5,918 nt of DNA from Anaerobacillus sp. GTDB taxonomy: Bacteria > Bacillota > Bacilli > Bacillales_H > Anaerobacillaceae. The stretch covers positions 1 to 5,918 of the forward strand of contig SKOL01000742.1 in NCBI GenBank assembly GCA_007120055.1, given 5' to 3'. Shown piece after piece: positions 5,912 to 5,918 of the stretch. The notes below the pieces were generated by a model. That model saw nothing but the letters and a program-made list of their open reading frames with translations, had not been told where the DNA came from and ran no database searches. How positions within the stretch are numbered: the first letter of the stretch is position 1; every line of letters begins with the position of its first letter. The translations under genes were made by a program, and so were the position numbers.

Positions 5912-5918
5912 TACAGTC

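Larger units (their letters stand above)
5563..5918. other. Regulatory region upstream of dctP, no gene seen
   Basis: This 356-bp, very AT-rich stretch has no credible coding frame on either strand and no RNA gene that I recognise. From the dctP side outward it contains the dctP ribosome binding site (5569-5576), a cre-like site, two perfect palindromes and two copies of a long direct repeat, each listed separately. Many -10-like hexamers occur, as expected from the composition, but I could not find a convincing -35/-10 pair, so the transcription start is undetermined. No gene for a regulator is visible before the window ends. Confidence 0.7.

Noticed and set aside
5563..5918. Riboswitch or T-box leader upstream of dctP
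   Set aside because: No conserved T-box sequence or recognisable riboswitch core is visible, and the region is mostly A and T with simple palindromes.
1..5918. Mobile element, CRISPR array, tRNA or rRNA
   Set aside because: No transposase, terminal repeats, regularly spaced repeats or tRNA-like folds were seen; the genes form an ordinary metabolic operon.

Overview
The window reads as chromosomal DNA from a low-GC Gram-positive bacterium, most likely a member of the Bacillaceae. The evidence is the AT-rich composition, strong purine-rich Shine-Dalgarno sites before every gene, ATG starts, a lipoprotein-type solute receptor and a near-consensus CcpA (cre) site. All genes lie on the minus strand, so the operon reads from right to left.

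Layout in transcription order. Positions 5918-5563 are a 356-bp regulatory region with no gene. It holds two copies of a 41-43 bp direct repeat, two perfect palindromes that share the half-site ATAAAACT, and a cre-like site close to the first gene. A tripartite TRAP (ATP-independent periplasmic-type) transporter follows: the receptor lipoprotein DctP (5562-4486), the small membrane subunit DctQ (4383-3859) and the large membrane subunit DctM (3847-2567). A G+C-rich hairpin with a U-rich tail lies between dctP and dctQ and probably lowers transcription of the membrane subunits relative to the receptor. A 167-bp gap carrying an inverted repeat and an AT-rich box, also found upstream of dctP, precedes a LarA-like (DUF2088) protein of 415 residues (2399-1152). 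Eleven bases further on, a polytopic membrane protein starts at 1140 and stays open to the left edge (380 codons seen, 3' end missing).

Working model (inference): the receptor captures an organic acid outside the membrane and DctQM imports it using an ion gradient. The LarA-like enzyme then racemises or epimerises a 2-hydroxy acid, either the imported compound or one derived from it. The last gene may encode a second carrier for the substrate, the product or a counter-ion. The cre-like site suggests catabolite repression, and the repeats suggest a dedicated regulator that is not encoded in the window. The transported compound cannot be read from the sequence. The nickel-pincer cofactor genes that a true LarA enzyme needs (larB, larC, larE) are not present here.
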